In this document: positions 12,026 through 23,865 of the stretch, in pieces
How positions within the stretch are numbered: position 1 is the first letter of the stretch
Layout: each line of letters opens with the position of its first letter
Assembly (NCBI RefSeq): GCF_905171775.1
Contig: NC_053489.1
Location: forward strand, 330,804,089-330,868,088
Direction: 5' to 3'
Source: Rana temporaria
Taxonomy: Eukaryota; Chordata; Amphibia; Anura; Ranidae
Length of the DNA stretch: 64,000 nt
Position numbers and translations under genes: made by a program
The notes under the pieces: model-generated
Database searches by the model: none
Seen by the model: only the letters and a program-made list of their open reading frames with translations
What the model was told of the DNA's origin: nothing

Positions 12026-12983
12026 AGAGTAGGGATGAGTTTCGAGTTTGACTCGAACATTGCCTGTTCGCCGAACAGCGAACAATTTGGGGTGTTCGCG
12101 GCAAATTCGAAAAGCCACGGAACACCCTGTAAAAATCTATAGGAGAAATCTAAAGTGCTAATTTAAAAAAGACTTATATGCAAGTTATTGTCATAAAAAG
12201 TGTTTGGGGACCTGGGTTTATCAATGTATCAATGCAAAAAAAGTTTTAGAAACTGCAGTTTTTTTCAGGAGCAGTGATTTTAATAATGCTTAAAGTAAAA
12301 CAATAAAAGTGAAATATTCCTTTAAATTTCGTACCAAGGGGGTGTGTAAAGTATGCCTGTAAAGCAGCGATTGTTTCCCGTGCTTAGAACTGTCCCTGCA
12401 CAAAGTGTAATTTCTGAAGGAAAAAAACTTTTTTTTTTTAAATTTGACACAGGGTTCCCCTTAATATCCATACCAGACCTGAAGGGCCTGGTAATTGAAT
12501 TTGGGGGGGGGACCCCCACGCATTATTTTTTTTTATCAATGACTTTTCTTTGTATTGCCAGGAGCCGACAATTCATTATATCCGTGAGTGGTTTTAAATG
12601 ACTTTTTTTTCTTCAGAAATGACATTTTGTGCAGGGACAATCCTAAGCACGGGAAACAAACACTACTTCACAGGCATACTCTACCCCCCCCCCAGGTATG
12701 AGATTTAAAGGAATATTTCACTTTTATTGTTTCACTTTAAGCATTATTAAAATCACTGCTCCTGAAAAAAACGTCTGTTTTCAAAACTTTTTTTTACATT
12801 GATACATGTCCCCCGGGGCAAGACCCAGTCCCCAAACACTTTTTAGGACAATAACTTGCATATTAGCCTTTAAAATTAGCACTTTGTTCAAGTCCCATAG
12901 ACTTCAATGGGGTTCAAAAGTTCACACAAACTTTTGGTCTGTTCGCAGGTTCTGGTTCGAACCGAACAGGGGGGGGGGGGGGG
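12026..12983. mobile_element. Foldback element of the GTTCGCCGAACA family
   Basis: The two halves are inverted copies: arms of about 12,028-12,440 and 12,600-12,975. Shared words in inverted orientation include ATATGCAAGTTATTGTC, AAAAAGTGTTTGGGGAC, TTTCAGGAGCAGTGATTTTA, ATGCTTAAAGT(A/G)AAACAATA and GTGAAATATTCCTTTAAAT. The centre holds CCATACCAGACCTGAAGGGC. It closes with a 15-base G run (12,969-12,983). A second, less complete member lies at 48,806-49,420 and related sequence at 41,560-42,420. No transposase is encoded. Confidence 0.8.
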
Positions 12984-14761
12984 CACGCAGAACACAGAAG
13001 TTCATTTATGAACAATTTATTTTGATATATTGATGCATACCATTTAGTACTCATACTATTTATACAAAAATGATTGTTTATATGTTGTTGCATGTTCTTT
13101 GGATCACAATAATTGTTTTACGTTTTATTCATGAACAAATATTTTTTTTGCACATTTTCGTAGTGGTGCACATGCATTGAATCTACAGACTATTTGAGTA
13201 CAGAACACTGTTCATTGCCGGAATTACAATTGTATTCTTAGGTTGGAAAATAGTGAATATTTACAATTGTGCTGGAATTTTTAAGCAATTTCTATGCCTA
13301 AACATCATGTTGTCCTTAGGTGAAAATGGGTACCTTGAAAGACAAGGCTGACAACTCAGAGACAGAGGACTAGAAAAATGTCAGGTGAAGAAGTACAGTC
13401 TGGGGCTAGGAAATTAGCACAATTCTTATGCAAAATGTGTTGGTCTGAACAGCTAAATAGTGAGCTTGACTGACAGACTGAGTGGGGACTTATTTTGTAG
13501 ATGCTGTATAAACCATCAGGTGTGTTCTGGTAATGCCTACACTTCCCATTCCAGGAGTCCTACTGCTAATCTTTGACACAGATTTGGTTTTATAAAAATA
13601 AATCCAACTGACTTTTAAACAGGATAGAAAGGTCAGAACCCTGAGCTTTGATAGTGCTTAGAGCCAAATGCTGGCCCAGTTCCCTGCCCTCCACTACTAT
13701 TTGTTATGTTTTTTTTGTTCTCATTATTTACTAATTAACATTAACATTTAAAGTTTTGCTTTTATTATATTTTTGTTTTCACAATAATGCCCTCTGTGCT
13801 CTGTTTAAGCAAGGACAATGGGCAAGGATGGCAAGGCTGTAAGCAAAAAGCTTTCAAGCAGTCCAACATCCTTAAAAAATACAGCCAGCAAAAAATGGAA
13901 AATATGACATTTTAAAAACACACATAAAGCCAGGTTTGACTGTAGACAGAACATATGGAGAGGCTGTTAAGAATCTGCAAGACACCTGATTCCTTCCCTC
14001 CCCTACCCCCTACTACCCCAAAGATAAATAAATAATGGGTTTACATATACTTTTAACAAGCCAGGGCCTGACTACAAACCCAATGCCAACCAGTGCCAAT
14101 ACACTTTATTGACAGCACTCTTATGCTTTCCATATTTTAGCTAAGCACATTTGCAATATGGCTGCTGAGAATCCTACCTTTTATTAGGGGCTAGCACTTG
14201 AGAAAGCCCCAATTATTGGACATTCTAAGCCACCGAATCTATGTTCAGAGGCCAGGAAGTGCATTATCGGCAGTTGTTTGCTATGAAGGTGAACGACCAT
14301 AGAAGAGATACAGCAGTTATGGTGCTAAAGAGGGACAGCTTATTGAGGAGCTGGGTCTTCTACTCTTTTCCATGTAGTATACCTAAAAAAGCCTCTCAAA
14401 GCATCATTATTCAGCATTGCCTAAAAAAATAATAATACATATTGGTATTATTTTATTTCAGAAAGTGGGGAAACCTGCCTAACTATTCCCTGCCCCCTCT
14501 CTAGTTCTATAAAAACACGATCCCCATCATATGTTGTGTACTTCTAGTTAATAATTTTGCCAGCTAGAGGCTGTATTTGGTGCACATGTCAATATATAAA
14601 TGATAAAGATCACTTGTCAGATTGGTTTGACACTGAATTTTCTAATTCACTGCAAACCAGTCTTAATAAAAATGGTTCACTGGTCTATTGCTTCCTACCC
14701 TCTACCAATGCCCGAAAAATGGTATTGTCCGATCAGTTAATAATGGCACAAGCAAAAAGAC
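12984..14761. other. Apparently unique intergenic DNA
   Basis: No repeat family or coding frame was recognised. The composition is AT-rich and non-repetitive by eye. The short frames at 14,241-14,432 and 14,557-14,805 show no domain. This is one of the islands of probably single-copy DNA in the window. Confidence 0.45.
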
Positions 14762-14764
14762 TTA

Positions 14765-15726
14765 TGCCGCGTATACACGATCATTTTTCGGCTTGTAAAA
14801 AATGACGTTTTTCAGCCTCTAGAAAAAACTAAGGGCCAGATCCACAAACGAATTACGCCGGCGTATCTATGGATACGCCGCGTAATTTTTAAAATGCCCC
14901 GTCGTATCTTTGTTTTGTATCCACAAAACAAGATACGACTGAATCTGGGCTTGATCCGATAGGTGTACGTCTTAGTACGCCGTCGGATCGTAGGTGCATA
15001 TTTACACTGGCCGCTAGGTGGCGTTTCCGTCGAATTCGGCGTCGAGTATGCAAATTAGCTAGATACGGCGATCCACGAACGTACGTCCGGCCGGCGCATT
15101 TTTTTACGTTGTTTCCGTAAGGCTTTTTTCAGCGTATAGTTACCCCTGCTATATGAGGCGTATCCTATGTCCTATACAAAAAAAGCTGTAAGTTATGGCG
15201 GCGTAGTGTATCAGAGATATGCTATGCCCGACGGAGGAATGCGCCGCGCTACGTGGATCTGCCCCTAAGTATTTTCCAACTTCATCATTAAAACGATGTT
15301 TCCCACACACGATCGTTAAAAAAAATGCTCTAGCAAAGTGTGGTGACATACAACACGTACGACGGCACTATAAAGGGGAAGTTCCATTCGGATGGCGCCA
15401 CCCTTTGGGCTGCTTTAGCCGATTTTGTGTTAGTAAAAGACGATTTGCGCTTTCCTGTCTGTTACAGCATGATAAATGTGCTTACTCCATTACGAACGGT
15501 AGTTTTACCAGAACGAGCGCTCCCGTCTAATAACTTGCTTCTGAGCATGCGCAGGTTTTTCACGTCGTTTAAGCCCACACACGATCATTTTTTACAACCC
15601 GAAAAACTACATTGTTTAAAACGTCGTTAAAAAATGCATCATGTTCAAATTTTCTTTTTTTTACGTTTTTCAGAACCCGAAAAAGTTTTTTTTTACATGC
15701 CGAAAAGTTATCTTGTGTACGCGGCA
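14765..15726. mobile_element. MITE TGCCGCGTA...TACGCGGCA with nested insertion
   Basis: The left end TGCCGCGTATACACGATCAT and right end GTGTACGCGGCA are inverted, and TTA lies on each side (14,762-14,764; 15,727-15,729). The 3-bp TWA duplication points to PIF/Harbinger-like mobilisation. The interior is homologous, in opposite orientation, to 47,924-48,480. The difference in length is explained by the second MITE at 14,833-15,265 sitting inside this one. Confidence 0.85.
14833..15265. mobile_element. Nested MITE GGGCCAGATCCAC...GTGGATCTGCCCC
   Basis: The terminal inverted repeats are GGGCCAGATCCAC and GTGGATCTGCCCC, with TAA on both sides (14,830-14,832; 15,266-15,268). It is inserted inside the 14,765-15,726 element and is therefore younger. 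It is related in style to the elements at 43,735-44,465 and 50,702-51,435, which begin GGCCCGGATTCAC and GGGCCAGATTCTC. Confidence 0.88.
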
Positions 15727-15729
15727 TTA

Positions 15730-17297
15730 CATCTCACTTAATCCAATTGTCTTCCTTTTTGTTTATTACACTGTAAGTCTTATTTGAATTTTCAGCCAGT
15801 GTACATAGAAAAATATGAAGGAAATTAAACATAAATTAAATTAAAATGTTTGCATTTAGAGAATTTTTATACTTTAGTCTAGACTTATATTTTATTATTT
15901 TAAAACATGTTGTGCTTTCATATCTATAAACAGACATGTTTTTCCCAATGCAGCAATGTTGCTTAATAGAAGTTTCATAAATTTACCTAGATACACAGTT
16001 TTGTTCCAAGCTTATTTGAAGCCTTGCATGAAAAGGTGGTAGCTCATTTGATTGAGTAGTATTTTTATAGTCATGAGCAACCTGAATGGCTAAATATGTG
16101 AGACTGATTCCAGCCAACAATATTCTGAACTCAATTAACGTGAAATGACAAAATCAATAAATTTCAGATGATTACTGTGGTTTATTTCTGAGAATAAAGT
16201 ACAGGCATTATTTCTGAGAGGTATCATATTTAAATTTAATTAGATCAACACATTATGTATTCTTAAAACAGGAGTTATGACTTTCTTTGTAGGAATAAAC
16301 TTGAATTATGGGCCAATTTAAAATGTGATGGCCTAATGAGCTTACAATAATGACTTAATAATGTCTCTGGTGTCTGTAGCCACCTCAGCACTTTCTCTGC
16401 ATAGTAAACCCTTCATATTATAGTTTTGAGTATTTTACTTTTCTATCACAATGCATTAGGTACACAAGTTCAAAACATTGATGTAATTCGCAATAATAGA
16501 TCTACACCTCCATGACATCTTAATTATAGAATTGCTGATTTTCCCCCTACTTTTGGGTAGAAAGCAAATATGATTGGAAGAGATTAAACCGCTTTTGCCA
16601 AGTTTTCTACTAAATAAATTCTTGGGGCCTAAATTATAGAGGCTTAGCAGAATTAATCAGTGAGCTAAGCAGTTTTGTGGGAGAAATATATAAAAAGCTG
16701 ATGAATTCATGTTTTCCCAGTCTCTACTTATCATGCAGATTATGCCATGCATTTTTTATAACGCTGGTTTTAACTAGTCTGTCATATTTGAAAATTGGCT
16801 TTATACAGGCGAGATTGAGGCATTACGAATGCATTTGATATAAAACCAAATTTAATTTTTATGGTAACCTTTTAAAAGCAAATACAGACATTTTAACAAT
16901 ACTGAGTAGTAATGCATTTTTTATGTAGCAGCTGAAATGTGTTTCCTGCAATGGATGAGCTCCGAAATGGGACCTCACACTGCTGTTAATTTGCTAAGCA
17001 GTTTTCATTTTACATCCAAAATAAATTATACATCTACATACATATTTACAAGGTGCCAATCATTTGATTTCACCAGACATGATTTTCACTTTCTTGCCAG
17101 TAGCAACCTACATAACCCTAACATTTGTGCAACAAAGTATTTTTATATGACCACACACCCAATCCAACTTTCTGTTTTGTGGAATAAGTATAAATTAGTC
17201 TGAGCTCACATGAGGTTCTCATTTCCTATGAAATTTATGAATGAAGCTAATTATTAGGGCCTTTGTCAACTGGCTTTGTGCTTGTGTTAGCATCAGT
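15730..17297. other. Unique AT-rich island, possible conserved non-coding DNA
   Basis: About 1.5 kb without recognised repeats, palindromes or coding frames. It is AT-rich, complex and contains several homeodomain-style TAATTA/ATTAAT cores (for example near 16,240, 16,525 and 16,650). The texture is that of vertebrate non-coding sequence under constraint, but that cannot be shown without an alignment. Confidence 0.35.
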
Positions 17298-17300
17298 TAA

Positions 17301-17791
17301 GGCCCCATACACACGAGAGGATTTATCCGTGGATACGGTCCAGCGGACCGTATCCGCGGATAAATCCTCTCGAGGATTTCAGCAGATTTCTATGCGATGG
17401 CGTGTACACACCATCGCATTGAAATCCGCGCCAAAATCCTCTGGCGATGACGTGTCGCGCCGTCGCCGTGATTATGACGCGGCGATGGGCGTGACGCTGT
17501 CATATAAGGAATTCCACGCATGCGTCAAATCATTACGACGCGTGCGGGGAATCCCTTTGGACGGATGGATCCGGTGAGTCTGTACAGACGAGCGGATCCA
17601 TCCGTTGGGATGGACTTCAGCAGATGGATTTGTTGAGCATGTCAGCAAATATTCATCTGCTGGAAATCCATCCCAGGGAAGATTTATCCGCGGATAAATA
17701 TCCGCCGGAGTGTACACACCATAGAATCTATCCGCTGAAACCCATTCGATGGGATTTATCTGCGGATAGATTCTATGGTGTGTACGGGGCC
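17301..17791. mobile_element. Palindromic MITE GGCCCC...GGGGCC, TAA duplication
   Basis: It starts GGCCCCATACACACGAGAGG and ends GGTGTGTACGGGGCC, with TAA at 17,298-17,300 and 17,792-17,794. The GAGGATTTATCCG(T/C)GGATA-type words recur in inverted orientation along the element. It is the same family as 19,678-20,157. The 104-codon frame inside is palindrome-derived. Confidence 0.88.
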
Positions 17792-17794
17792 TAA

Positions 17795-18970
17795 GACCTG
17801 AAGTTGTTTTTTTCTGACCTGCATTTGACCTGCTTTAAGCAGGTTTTGCATTCCGATAGACTTGATGCAAACAAAAACTGATCGACGCAGGCTCCTTTTG
17901 TTTTAAAGATGTAGGGTAAGACATATTTTCAGACTCTATATGGAAGTTATACATAAACTCTTAACTTTTTGACATGTAAAATGGACCATAAACTGGATAT
18001 GCAAAATAAAAGGAAGGTGGCATTTATCATAAAAATCATCCCAATATATAATATTAAAGGGGAAAAAAATGCAACAAAATAATAATATAGTGTATACTGT
18101 ACAATTGAAACAGTACTACAGTGGCGAGGGCGGGACTACAGCGGCGATCCGGAAGTGACGTGTGCGCTCCATGTGTGCGCTCCACTGGCGTTTCATCCAG
18201 TAAGGAGTTCAGCGTTTTGTTCTGACTACTACCCTCTGGGGAATCGGACACCAGTCGGAAGACACTACCACCTTCCATTATTATGCTTGTTTACATCTAC
18301 TAATGGTACGTGCATTCGGAGCGGGGGTCTTTCATTGTAAAGGGATTGTTTCTTTTAAAATAATAAACAGGATTATACTATGTTTGGTACCCTTTTGTGT
18401 TTTATGTGGAGCTCTGCCCTCATTTGACCCCAGCTTAAGAACGGAGGATCCAGTGAAAAAGATACCCTTTACTGCCTATAATATCTAGCCTTCTGGTGAG
18501 TGAGTACCCCGAAGGGGAATGTGGTGTCTTCTCTGGGAAAAGGTGTAGGATACACTATAGACTTTCTTCACTTTTATGATTTTTAAATCCGTCACCAGAT
18601 GAATGTTCCACATGAAATTGGACATTATTAACCAATAATCAAGCGCTGTTTATCATTTTGGACTATTTTGTTCTTTTTTTTTATCTCTTTTTATATACTG
18701 TACAATTGCGACATAATTCATAGTGTTATGAAATGTAATGTTATTATGTTCCCTTTTCAATCTGCAGAGCCGTAATTTTCTATAAAATGTAATGCAATAT
18801 GGCTACATGGAGGTGTTCTGTACACAGATGGTGTACACAAGGGGCCCCCCGATATATCATGTTCTGCTCGTGTGATTGGCTTACTGATTTTCCCAGAAGT
18901 TTGCACTAAGATACAAGTTAGATTTTGGGCATCCCCTGCAACAAAAATGACATGCACAAATGGGCACTGA
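17795..18970. other. Unclassified, repeat-like
   Basis: No gene was recognised. The stretch 18,120-18,700, with 'ccttctggtgagtgagtacc' and 'accaataatcaagcgctgtt', reads like a retroelement fragment, but neither RT nor integrase motifs are visible and the family was not identified. Confidence 0.35.
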
Positions 18971-18974
18971 CTGA

Positions 18975-19290
18975 AGTGATGCCCAGCAATGCCATCAGTG
19001 ACACCCCTCAGTGTCCATCAGTGCCACACCTCAGTGCCCATCTATGCCCAGTGCCCACCTATCAGTGCCCATCTGTGCCACCCATAAGTACCCATCAATG
19101 CCACCCATAAGTGCCGCCCATGAGTGCCCATCAGTGCCACCTATGAGTGCCCATCAGTGCCGCCTATGAGTGCCCATCAGTGCCACATACCAGTGCCGCC
19201 TATCAGTGCCCATCAGTGCCACCTCATCGGTGCCCATCAGTGCCACCTCATTGGTGCCCATCAGTGCCGCCATATCAGTGCCCGTAATTG
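18975..19290 (+). repeat. Minisatellite CCCATCAGTGCCACCTATGAGTG
   Basis: Roughly fifteen imperfect tandem units of 20-23 bp built from 'cccatcagtgccac' with variable 'ctatgagtg' spacers. It is the reverse complement of the array at 44,800-45,300, so the array is a feature of the element family rather than an independent event. The open frames across it (proline/serine/threonine-rich) are artefacts. Confidence 0.88.
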
Positions 19291-19576
19291 AAGAAGAAAA
19301 CGTACATATTTACAAAAAAATTTACAGAAAAAATAAAAACTTAATTTTTTTCAAAATTTTCTGCCTTTTTTGAGTTGTTGCACAAAAAATGAAAATCGCA
19401 GAGGTGATCAAATACCACCAAAAGAAAGCTCTATTTCTGGGAACAAAATGATAAAAAAATAGTTTGGGTACAGTGTAGCACGACCGCACAATTGTCATTC
19501 AAAGTGCGACAGCGCTGAAAGTTGAAAATTGGCTTGGGCAGGAAGGTGTGTAAGTGCCTGGTATGGAAGTGGTTAA
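18975..19576 (-). mobile_element. TTAACCACTTC-type element, minus orientation, with minisatellite
   Basis: The end GAAGTGGTTAA (19,566-19,576) is the inverted start of the family. Inward on the minus strand it shares 'aagccaattttcaac', 'aattgtgcggtcgtgct' and 'tttggtggtatttgatcacc' with 44,522-45,674. Both copies then carry a GGCACTGAT-type tandem array, here 18,975-19,290 on the plus strand as CCCATCAGTGCCAC units. The far end is not defined. Confidence 0.8.
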
Positions 19577-19677
19577 AGTCCTGTAAGTGCAGAAGCTGGC
19601 TGAAAAATGATTCTGCCTTCTCTCTATAAACCTATCGAAAAAAAAAATATATATATACTGCATATTAGGCCCCGTAC

Positions 19678-20157
19678 ACACGAGAGGATTTATCCACGGA
19701 TACGGTCCACCGGACCGTTTCCGGGGATAAATCCTCTAGAGGATTTGCGAGGATTTTGATCCGATGGAGTGTACTCACCATCGGATCGAAATCCGCGCCG
19801 AAATCCCCTCGCGATGACGTGTCGCGCCGTCGCCGCGATGATGACGCGGCGACGTGCGCGACGCTGTCATATAAGGAATTCCACGCATGCATCGAATCAT
19901 TACGATGCATGCGGGGGATTCATTCGGACGGATTGATCCGGTGAGTCTGTACAGACCAGCGGATCAATCCGTTGGGATGGATTCAAGCGGATAGATTTGA
20001 AAGCATGTCTTCAAATTTTTATCCGCTTGAAATCCATCCCAGGGGATAAAAATCCGCGGAAACAGATCCGCTGGATTGTACACACCAGGGGATCTATCCG
20101 CTGGAGCCGGTCCGCGGATCAATTCCAGCGGATGGATCCTCTCGTGTGTACGGGGCC
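19678..20157. mobile_element. Palindromic MITE GGCCCC...GGGGCC, TTA duplication
   Basis: The termini GGCCCCGTACACACGAGAGG and CTCTCGTGTGTACGGGGCC are near-perfect inverted repeats of about 20 bp. TTA occurs at 19,675-19,677 and 20,158-20,160. Length (480 bp) and interior match 17,301-17,791. An (AT)n run lies just upstream (19,648-19,659). PIF/Harbinger-like by target duplication; no transposase. Confidence 0.92.
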
Positions 20158-20363
20158 TTACTGTTTATTCTGCCTTCTCTCAATAAAACTTTATTGGAAG
20201 AAAAAATAAAAGCACTCCCATACAAATCCACATGGACACAGACAAAAAAACAGCTCTTTACTCAGAATAAATGTAGGAATCTGCAACAGAGTTTGTTACA
20301 ATTCCTGCAGTGTACATAGGTCACCAACAAGGGAATGTTTTTTTGTCAACATAAGTGGAGTTA

Positions 20364-20776
20364 TGCCGCGTACACATGATCAGTCCATCCGATGAGAACG
20401 GACCGATGGACCGTTTTCATCGGTTAACCAATGAAGCTGACTGATGGTCTGTCGCGCCTACACACCATCGGTTAAATAACCGATCGTGTCAGAACGCAGT
20501 GACGTAAAACACAATGACGTGCTGAAAAAAATGAAGTTCAATGCTTCCAAGCATGCGTCGACTTGATTCTGAGCATGCGTGGATTTTTAACCAATGGTTG
20601 TGCCTACTAACGATCGTTTTTTTCCCATCGGTTAGGAATCCATCTGTTAAATTTAAAGCAAGTTGGCTTTTTTTTTAACCGATGGTTAAATAACATCCAC
20701 ACACGATCAGTTTTGACCGATGAAAACGGTCCATCAGACTATTGTCCTCTGTTTAACCGATCGTGTGTACAAGGCC
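20364..20776. mobile_element. MITE TGCCGCGTACAC...GTGTACAAGGCC, TTA duplication
   Basis: TTA flanks both ends (20,361-20,363; 20,777-20,779). Inverted words include GATCAGTCCATC/GATCGTGTG and GGACCGATGGACCGTTTTCA against its complement near 20,720. It is the same family as 41,615-42,036, sharing 'gtcagaacgcagtgacgt' and 'gcttccaagcatgcgtcgac'. Confidence 0.85.
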
Positions 20777-20783
20777 TTACTCT

Positions 20784-21170
20784 TTAAAGTGGTTGTAAAC
20801 CCTAAAACACAACTTTGGCACCTTGCAATCCTCATTAGTACAGGTATTGATTGCTGCTTATTAAAATCTCCTTACTTGTTCCTTCTTCTTGCAATCCGTC
20901 CCTCAATGATTAATTAACTCACCGGTGCATGCGCTCCTCTTCCCTTAAATCACGGCACGCTCTTCCCATCAACATCATGCCGTGCAGGGCCCGTTGTCTG
21001 TGACACACCTTAGAAGCCTTGCGAGACTGGAGCTTTCTGGTTTTTCCTTTGTGACTGTGTGATGTCACACGGGGGAGTAAACCAGGGGATCTGAGAGACA
21101 TCTATAGCTGCAATCATCTGCGACTTGCAACTTTAGTGACAGCCGCAAAACCAAGAAATTAAACTGCATG
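20784..21170 (+). repeat. Partial TTAAAG-type MITE
   Basis: It begins TTTAAAGTGGTTGTAAACCC, the same end as seen inverted at 34,891-34,910. No matching right end was found, and the boundary at about 21,170 is approximate. Confidence 0.45.
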
Positions 21171-21344
21171 GAAAATTCTTAATCTTTTTAGGGCCAATTC
21201 AAGTTGCTAAACATGTGTTATGGGTTGTGGCATGGCAGCTATAAGCAGCAGAGCTTGGTTGCTATAGCATTACTCAAGATGGCGCAGCCTAATCCCGGAA
21301 GACAATTTCATTGCAAACTTCTAAAATACAGTAAGCAAGCATCG

Positions 21345-21740
21345 TTTTTTTTTTTTTCTCAAAAAGGATGTTTATTGAAGCATATGGTAAAAGAAATACA
21401 GAATTACACACATTTTTCCTTTCTTTTTATCCTCTCTCCTTCTCTCATAACACAGTACAGAGAAAAAGAGTAACCAAAACGCAAAACAAAAGAAAAAAAA
21501 ACAGTAGCGTGCCACAAATTCTCAATGAAGAACCACAATGCACTGCAACACACCAAGCGTAAAATAACAGTAATCAGCAGCCTGTCCATTACCAACTCAA
21601 GTGGTGCGAGCCCCGGCATATTCAACCAGGGGGCCCATATCAGATCAAACCTTCCCCGTCGGCCTCTATGCTGGTATATATACTTCTCCGTCCGTAGGGT
21701 GAATCCCATCTGCGCTATCTATTCACCCAGCCTAGGGGGA
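21345..21740 (-). pseudogene. L1-like LINE 3' end with poly(A)
   Basis: A T run at 21,346-21,358 is the poly(A) tail of a minus-strand LINE. About 300 bp upstream of it the minus strand encodes RGRRGRFDLIWAPWL within a 101-codon frame (21,404-21,709). This is the C-terminal Arg-Gly...Phe...Ile-Trp-x-Pro-Trp-Leu motif typical of L1/Tx1 ORF2. Only the last 400 bp or so of the element is present. It may be the 3' end of the LINE whose 5' half lies at 22,760-25,870, with 1 kb of different sequence between them, or a separate insertion. Confidence 0.8.
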
Positions 21741-22294
21741 AGCATCCTTTTTATATACATTAAACTATGCAATGCTTGTAATTAATGTTTCCAGTCAAAG
21801 AACATGAAAAGCCCAATACAGAATGCAGAGTTTACTTCCTCATTAAAGATAAATTCTACAGGTAGTAATCTTTAATTTATTTATTTGTGTATTTGTTTTA
21901 TTTGCCACGTGTACATACAGGTCATGAAAGGTTATAGACAGAGTACAATTATTTTTACAATTATTATTATTTATACAATTAAGTGTATAAAACATCATAA
22001 TATGTCAATAAAGAAGTCTTTCTTATCTTTATATCTGAATACAGTATATTCTTCAGTACAAATATTTTTTTTTTTTAAACGGCTGTCACCTCAAGTGCTC
22101 ATATAAAGAAAACATAATAACCCAAGCTTGTAACAAAATCGGAGGTAAACTCTTCCTAAAATTCTTGTGCTGTGTGCTGTTATCCATCCAAACTCAAAAT
22201 CCTTCAGTGATACCTCACACTCTGTACCAATCTCCCATCATTTTGTTGTAAAGAAACCTTTTCAAGTGTCAGTGTTTGTACAGTATCTTTAGAG
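21741..22294. other. Intergenic, no gene seen
   Basis: AT-rich sequence separating the LINE 3' end from the MITE at 22,295. No motif was recognised. Confidence 0.45.
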
Positions 22295-22755
22295 TTAAAG
22301 GATCACTAAAGGAAAACATTTTTTTGCTGAAATTACTGTTTACAGGGTATAGAGACATAATAGTTAACTGATTCCTTTTAAAAATGATTAAAAATAGATA
22401 AAAAACAATCATATAATGTACCTACAGTTTAGTTTTGTTTTTGCTGTTGTTTCCTGGTTCTCTGATGTACAGAGCCAGAGAGCCAATAGAGGGCAGTGAT
22501 GGTTTGTTAAACGAAACTGGATTGGTGCTGAGGGGTTTTAGACGCAGAGTAATCACAGTAACCACACCTCTTTGATTAGAGAGAAATCTCCCAGTACTGT
22601 GGTGATCAGGAAACAGACTACCAGGAAGTGTCCAGAACAGAGAGGAATTACAGCAACATCAAAGCAAAAATGAACAATGAGGACATGAAACCAGGACTGC
22701 AGTAAGGTAAAGGAAGCTATTTAGCTAAAAAAAAATTCCTTTAGTGACCCTTTAA
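22295..22755. mobile_element. MITE TTAAAGGATCACTAAAGGAA, TTAA-flanked
   Basis: The left terminus is TTAAAGGATCACTAAAGGAA and the right is TTCCTTTAGTGACCCTTTAA, inverted with about 19 of 20 matching. The 461-bp interior has no coding frame. It belongs to the TTAAAG superfamily also seen at 9,103, 26,498, 27,149, 34,234 and 47,415. Confidence 0.9.
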
Positions 22756-22759
22756 TCCA

Positions 22760-23865
22760 TATGCCCCAAACTTTATTGAACTTCTTAGAACATCCCCTGG
22801 ATTCATATATCATTTTATATCAATGTTCTCATGTTTTTACTCCATAACCTCATCCTCTATAATGCCTCTATGGAGCATAACAGAAGGTCTGACCTGGACA
22901 GAGTCCTATGAGTCTCCGAGTGACAGGAGTATTCTATAACCCCAGGATTTTTGTGACGCTACACATCAGTGAGAGTGTAGCTCTCCAACTAGGAGGAGAG
23001 AATATGACATGAGTCAGAGGTACATCCGTGTCTGTCAAGAGCCCCATATGACACTGTGTTGAAGTCTCCCATCAACAGCGGTGGACCCTATGCAATCAGA
23101 ACAGCTTCCCTTAAAATACCCTCCAGCACCTGAAAAGAGAAAGGGGGTGGAATATACACACATACCAACGTTGAGCAAAAATTAAACATCTGACAGACTA
23201 GTATAGCATATCTACCATTAGGGTCCAGTTTGACCTGTATAATATGTGCCGCAGCCTTTTTAGTAACCAGGATGGCTACCCCTCTCTAGTATGTGGAATA
23301 TTAAGCATGGATTACCCGCATAATATTAGCTTTTTTAAGGCCAACACTTTAGAACACAGGGCGGATCAGTAATGATCCACCTCCGTGTGTCCGCATTACT
23401 CAGCGGGGATCCTCTGTAAAATCCCCGCTGAGCCGTCGGCTGACAGGGCAGTCCCCGCACACTGTGCAGGGACCGCCCTGTCTTTCCTCCGCTCTCCCCT
23501 ATGGGGGATCGGATGAACATGGACCGTATGTCCGTGTTCACCCGATCCGATCCGTCAGACAGAAGAAAAATAGGATTTTCTTTCGTCCGCAAAAGCGGAG
23601 CTTTGCTGAGGCGGGTGATTACAGGTTTGAGCGGATGTTCATCCTCTCACACCCGCAGTCACATAGGGACCAATGTAAGTCCCGTTTTCATCCTCAACGG
23701 ATGGATGAAAATGCGGACATAGGGTCCGCACATGTGAAAGGGGCCTAAGTGTTTTTTTTGCAATAGGATAATATGGGGCTTTATAAAGTCAAATTTGAGA
23801 GATCTCTTTAGCTTCAAGTTCATACCATGTACATTCCAGGACATCAGGCTTATCCTATCCGCCAT
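22760..23865 (-). pseudogene. LINE ORF2 N-terminus: APE-type endonuclease, split by MITE
   Basis: The start at 23,865 reads MADRISLMSWNVHGMN, the usual first strand of the L1 apurinic-like endonuclease, which cuts target DNA to prime reverse transcription. After the MITE at 23,339-23,745 the same reading continues: RGVAILVTKK, then DPNGRYAIL, VYIPPPF and LMGDFNTVS (about 23,290-23,040), the known order of endonuclease motifs. Stops and frame changes occur and no RT follows before 22,760, so it is dead. It lies about 700 bp downstream of the ORF1 remnant, as in other LINEs of this type. Confidence 0.85.
23339..23745. mobile_element. MITE GGCC...GGCC inserted in LINE endonuclease
   Basis: TAA is present at 23,336-23,338 and 23,746-23,748. 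The interior has several short palindromes, for example GCGGGGAT...ATCCCCGC at 23,402-23,431. It interrupts the LINE endonuclease frame, proving that it arrived later. The terminal repeats beyond GGCC are weakly matched, so one end may have decayed. Confidence 0.75.

Noticed and set aside
17263..17577. 104-codon plus-strand frame
   Set aside because: Starts outside and reads into the palindromic MITE at 17,301-17,791; no domain.
21404..21709. 101-codon minus frame considered as a host gene
   Set aside because: RGRRGRFDLIWAPWL and the adjoining poly(A) identify it as the C-terminus of an L1-type LINE.
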